From Neoarius graeffei (taxonomy: Eukaryota > Chordata > Actinopteri > Siluriformes > Ariidae): a stretch of 64,000 bases of DNA. The notes beneath the pieces were generated by a model that searched no databases, was not told the origin of the DNA, and saw only the letters and a program-made list of their open reading frames with translations. Below, piece by piece: positions 62,814 to 64,000 of this stretch; the first letter of the stretch is position 1, and each line of letters starts with the position of its first letter. The stretch lies in contig NC_083572.1 in assembly GCF_027579695.1 (NCBI RefSeq), forward strand, positions 19,609,421-19,673,420, read 5' to 3'. Made by a program: the position numbers and the translations under genes.

Positions 62814-64000
62814 CTGTGTTGGAGAGAAACGCAAGTATTGATCTAATATTCCAAACAAAACTGGAAGAATATATTGAATGAGGTGTACAATATCAGGCTT
62901 GGCTATTATGTTGTTCAAGGAGGAACATTTATAGAACAAACCCACTCTAATTTTGATGTTTCACCGGTTAAAGAGCTTTACATGAACCAACGATGAAACA
63001 TCAAGAATATACGGCAATTCTAGTTCCATGAACTTACTGCTACTACTCAAAATTCTCCATTTTATGACTTAAAATATTCAAAGAAGGAAAGAAGTAAAAA
63101 AAATTGGAACGGGAACGTGCCTTTACCTTCTGCATGATGCCCTTCTCGTAGTAGTAACGGAGAGATCGGCTCAGCTTGTCGTAGTTCATGGCAGGCCTGT
63201 TCTTTTGGATACCCCAGCGCCTGGCCACCTACACACACACACACACACACCAGTTAGTTCTGTACATACAGAAAAATCTATTTTAACTAATTATCTAAAA
63301 TCACATGTTGCAAACTGACCTCTTCTGGCTCAACGAGTTTAAACTCAAGCCCACGGCCTGTCCACGCAATAAAGTGGCTGTTAGACGGATTGTCCAATAG
63401 CGTGACCAAAAATTGCCAGAGCTGCAGGGAGCCCCGTCTCTGGTACGGTGGCCCCTCCCTGAAGCCCACTCCTTCCTGTTTGTACTTTCCATCGAGCCGC
63501 TCAGGCACCACACATGTGTCTTCGTAATAGAGGTGAGGCTCTCCATCATACATGAACCCTGTACACGGAGGAAATAGGAGTCTCAGGTTAACCTGTAACA
63601 TCTCTCAGGAATGATTCTGATCCCTTAACATATTAAACTGATGGCGAAAACAAACTCGACAAAGATGTGTGGGTGTAGTTGCACCATACGAGACAATGTA
63701 TGAATCTTTACCTTCACTGTTGACCTGACAAAAGTTTGAGGACTTCCCAAAGGATGACTGGCAGTTCTGTATCTCTGCAATATGGATAAATTCAATTCAA
63801 TTGGCTAATTTTGTTCATTATGGAGGTTTTAAAAAAAAAAAGGGCAGCCATAATTAAAAGTAAATGTAAAAGCCAAAGACAGTGGTTATACTGACTTGCG
63901 ACCATACAATGCTCACCAGAGTCAATGCCAAATTCTCTGGGCTCCTGTTTGATGGACATTTGATGGTATGATGGGACATGATTGGCTGCAACATTAGAGA
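62613..64000 (-). CDS. etv5: ETV5-like PEA3-group ETS transcription factor, C-terminal exons
   Basis: Five minus-strand coding exons, 63917-63985, 63712-63774, 63320-63558, 63127-63228 and 62613-62813, with AG acceptors and GT donors at every junction and phases that join without a break. The product is a nuclear DNA-binding regulator downstream of FGF/ERK signalling in vertebrates. Visible parts are the IKQEP sumoylation-type motif, a linker with DTCVVPERL and [10 protein letters not shown], the complete winged-helix ETS domain (LQLWQFL to [11 protein letters not shown]) and a short C-terminal tail. DTCVVPERL and [11 protein letters not shown] favour ETV5 over ETV1 and ETV4. The N-terminal activation domain lies beyond 64000. 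The tail ends GRAVFP, unlike the (E)GFAY-type end usual in the family. Teleosts often have two ETV5 paralogues; I cannot say which this is. Confidence 0.93.
63127..63228 (-). CDS. etv5: ETV5 exon: ETS recognition helix
   Basis: 102 bases, 34 codons. Encodes [20 protein letters not shown] then [14 protein letters not shown]. The two arginines of [13 protein letters not shown] contact the GGA core of ETS sites and are intact. A (AC)n run lies in the intron just upstream (63231-63250). Confidence 0.97.
63320..63558 (-). CDS. etv5: ETV5 exon: linker and first half of ETS domain
   Basis: 239 bases between TGTACAG and GTCAGT. Encodes [20 protein letters not shown], then [10 protein letters not shown] and the ETS start [20 protein letters not shown] with [24 protein letters not shown] replaces the more usual GMEFKLI, conservative changes. 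Confidence 0.95.
63712..63774 (-). CDS. etv5: ETV5 exon encoding a short linker
   Basis: 63 bases between TTGCAG and GTAAAG. Encodes [20 protein letters not shown], aligning with the NCQSS segment of vertebrate ETV5. Confidence 0.85.
63917..63985 (-). CDS. etv5: ETV5 exon with IKQEP motif
   Basis: Acceptor TGTTGCAG ends at 63986; donor GTGAGC starts at 63916. Encodes [18 protein letters not shown] and GIDS. IKQE fits the consensus for SUMO attachment that dampens activation in PEA3 proteins. Confidence 0.85.

Noticed and set aside
62613..63558. ETV1 or ETV4 instead of ETV5
   Set aside because: DTCVVPERL and FLVTLLD fit ETV5; ETV1 and ETV4 typically read VVPEKF and FLVALLD. The final DPEALFSM is shared with ETV1, so ETV1 is disfavoured but not fully excluded.

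Overview
The window is vertebrate, and almost certainly teleost, genomic DNA. The only host gene I can support is the 3' end of an ETS-family transcription factor of the PEA3 group, best matched to ETV5. It lies on the minus strand at 62613-64000, with five coding exons, canonical splice sites and a probable 3' UTR down to about 61560. The remaining ~60 kb is a dense, multiply nested graveyard of transposable elements of fish type: L2-like, L1/Tx1-like and RTE-like LINEs, Ty3/gypsy chromoviruses, Gmr1-like gypsy elements, hAT and Tc1/mariner DNA transposons, and many copies of a tRNA-derived Mermaid-like SINE with a GATGA-repeat tail. That SINE is typical of catfish and other otophysan fish; this placement is inference.

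Layout. 1-3108: a non-autonomous chromovirus (gag joined to the integrase C-terminus and chromodomain) with LTRs, inserted in an L2-like LINE that runs to 5245. 5246-21947: one older minus-strand L2 LINE, under 1.5 kb of its own recognisable sequence, broken by successive insertions. These are a SINE holding a CAGAG-ended DNA transposon that itself holds a near-complete chromovirus (8073-14019), an RTE-like LINE holding a THAP/hAT element, and a second L2-like LINE. Just upstream of it sits an L1/Tx1-like LINE (21963-34860) whose ORF2 is split by a Gmr1-like element (25450-32001), which is in turn split by a Tc1 element. Target-site duplications support most of these steps. 36.5-39.4 kb: SINE and RTE-like LINE remains. 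39.4-51.4 kb: a hAT region whose transposase exon is split by a second Gmr1-like element (40584-45402), followed by a hAT element (46175-51150) containing two Tc1 elements, one inserted in the terminal repeat of the other. 51.4-57.3 kb: a LINE tail, a tandem triplet of SINEs, a SINE/LINE composite, and a hAT element containing a second element with long inverted repeats. 57.9-61.6 kb: a LINE split by Tc1 and SINE insertions and flanked by a ~155 bp direct duplication, next to the ETV5 3' end.

Most notable observations. (1) Both LTRs of the 8073-14019 chromovirus carry the first ~92 nt of a 5S rRNA gene, in the element's sense orientation, with the internal pol III control region largely preserved. 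This resembles the plant Cassandra elements but is in a vertebrate, protein-coding chromovirus. (2) Two Gmr1-like elements have integrase upstream of reverse transcriptase and a SCAN-like gag domain. (3) The nesting is four levels deep and can be ordered from target-site duplications. Essentially all transposon genes carry nonsense codons or frameshifts, several being CGA-to-TGA type, so the region is mostly decayed. The inner Tc1 element at 46321-47925 is the best-preserved gene outside ETV5.
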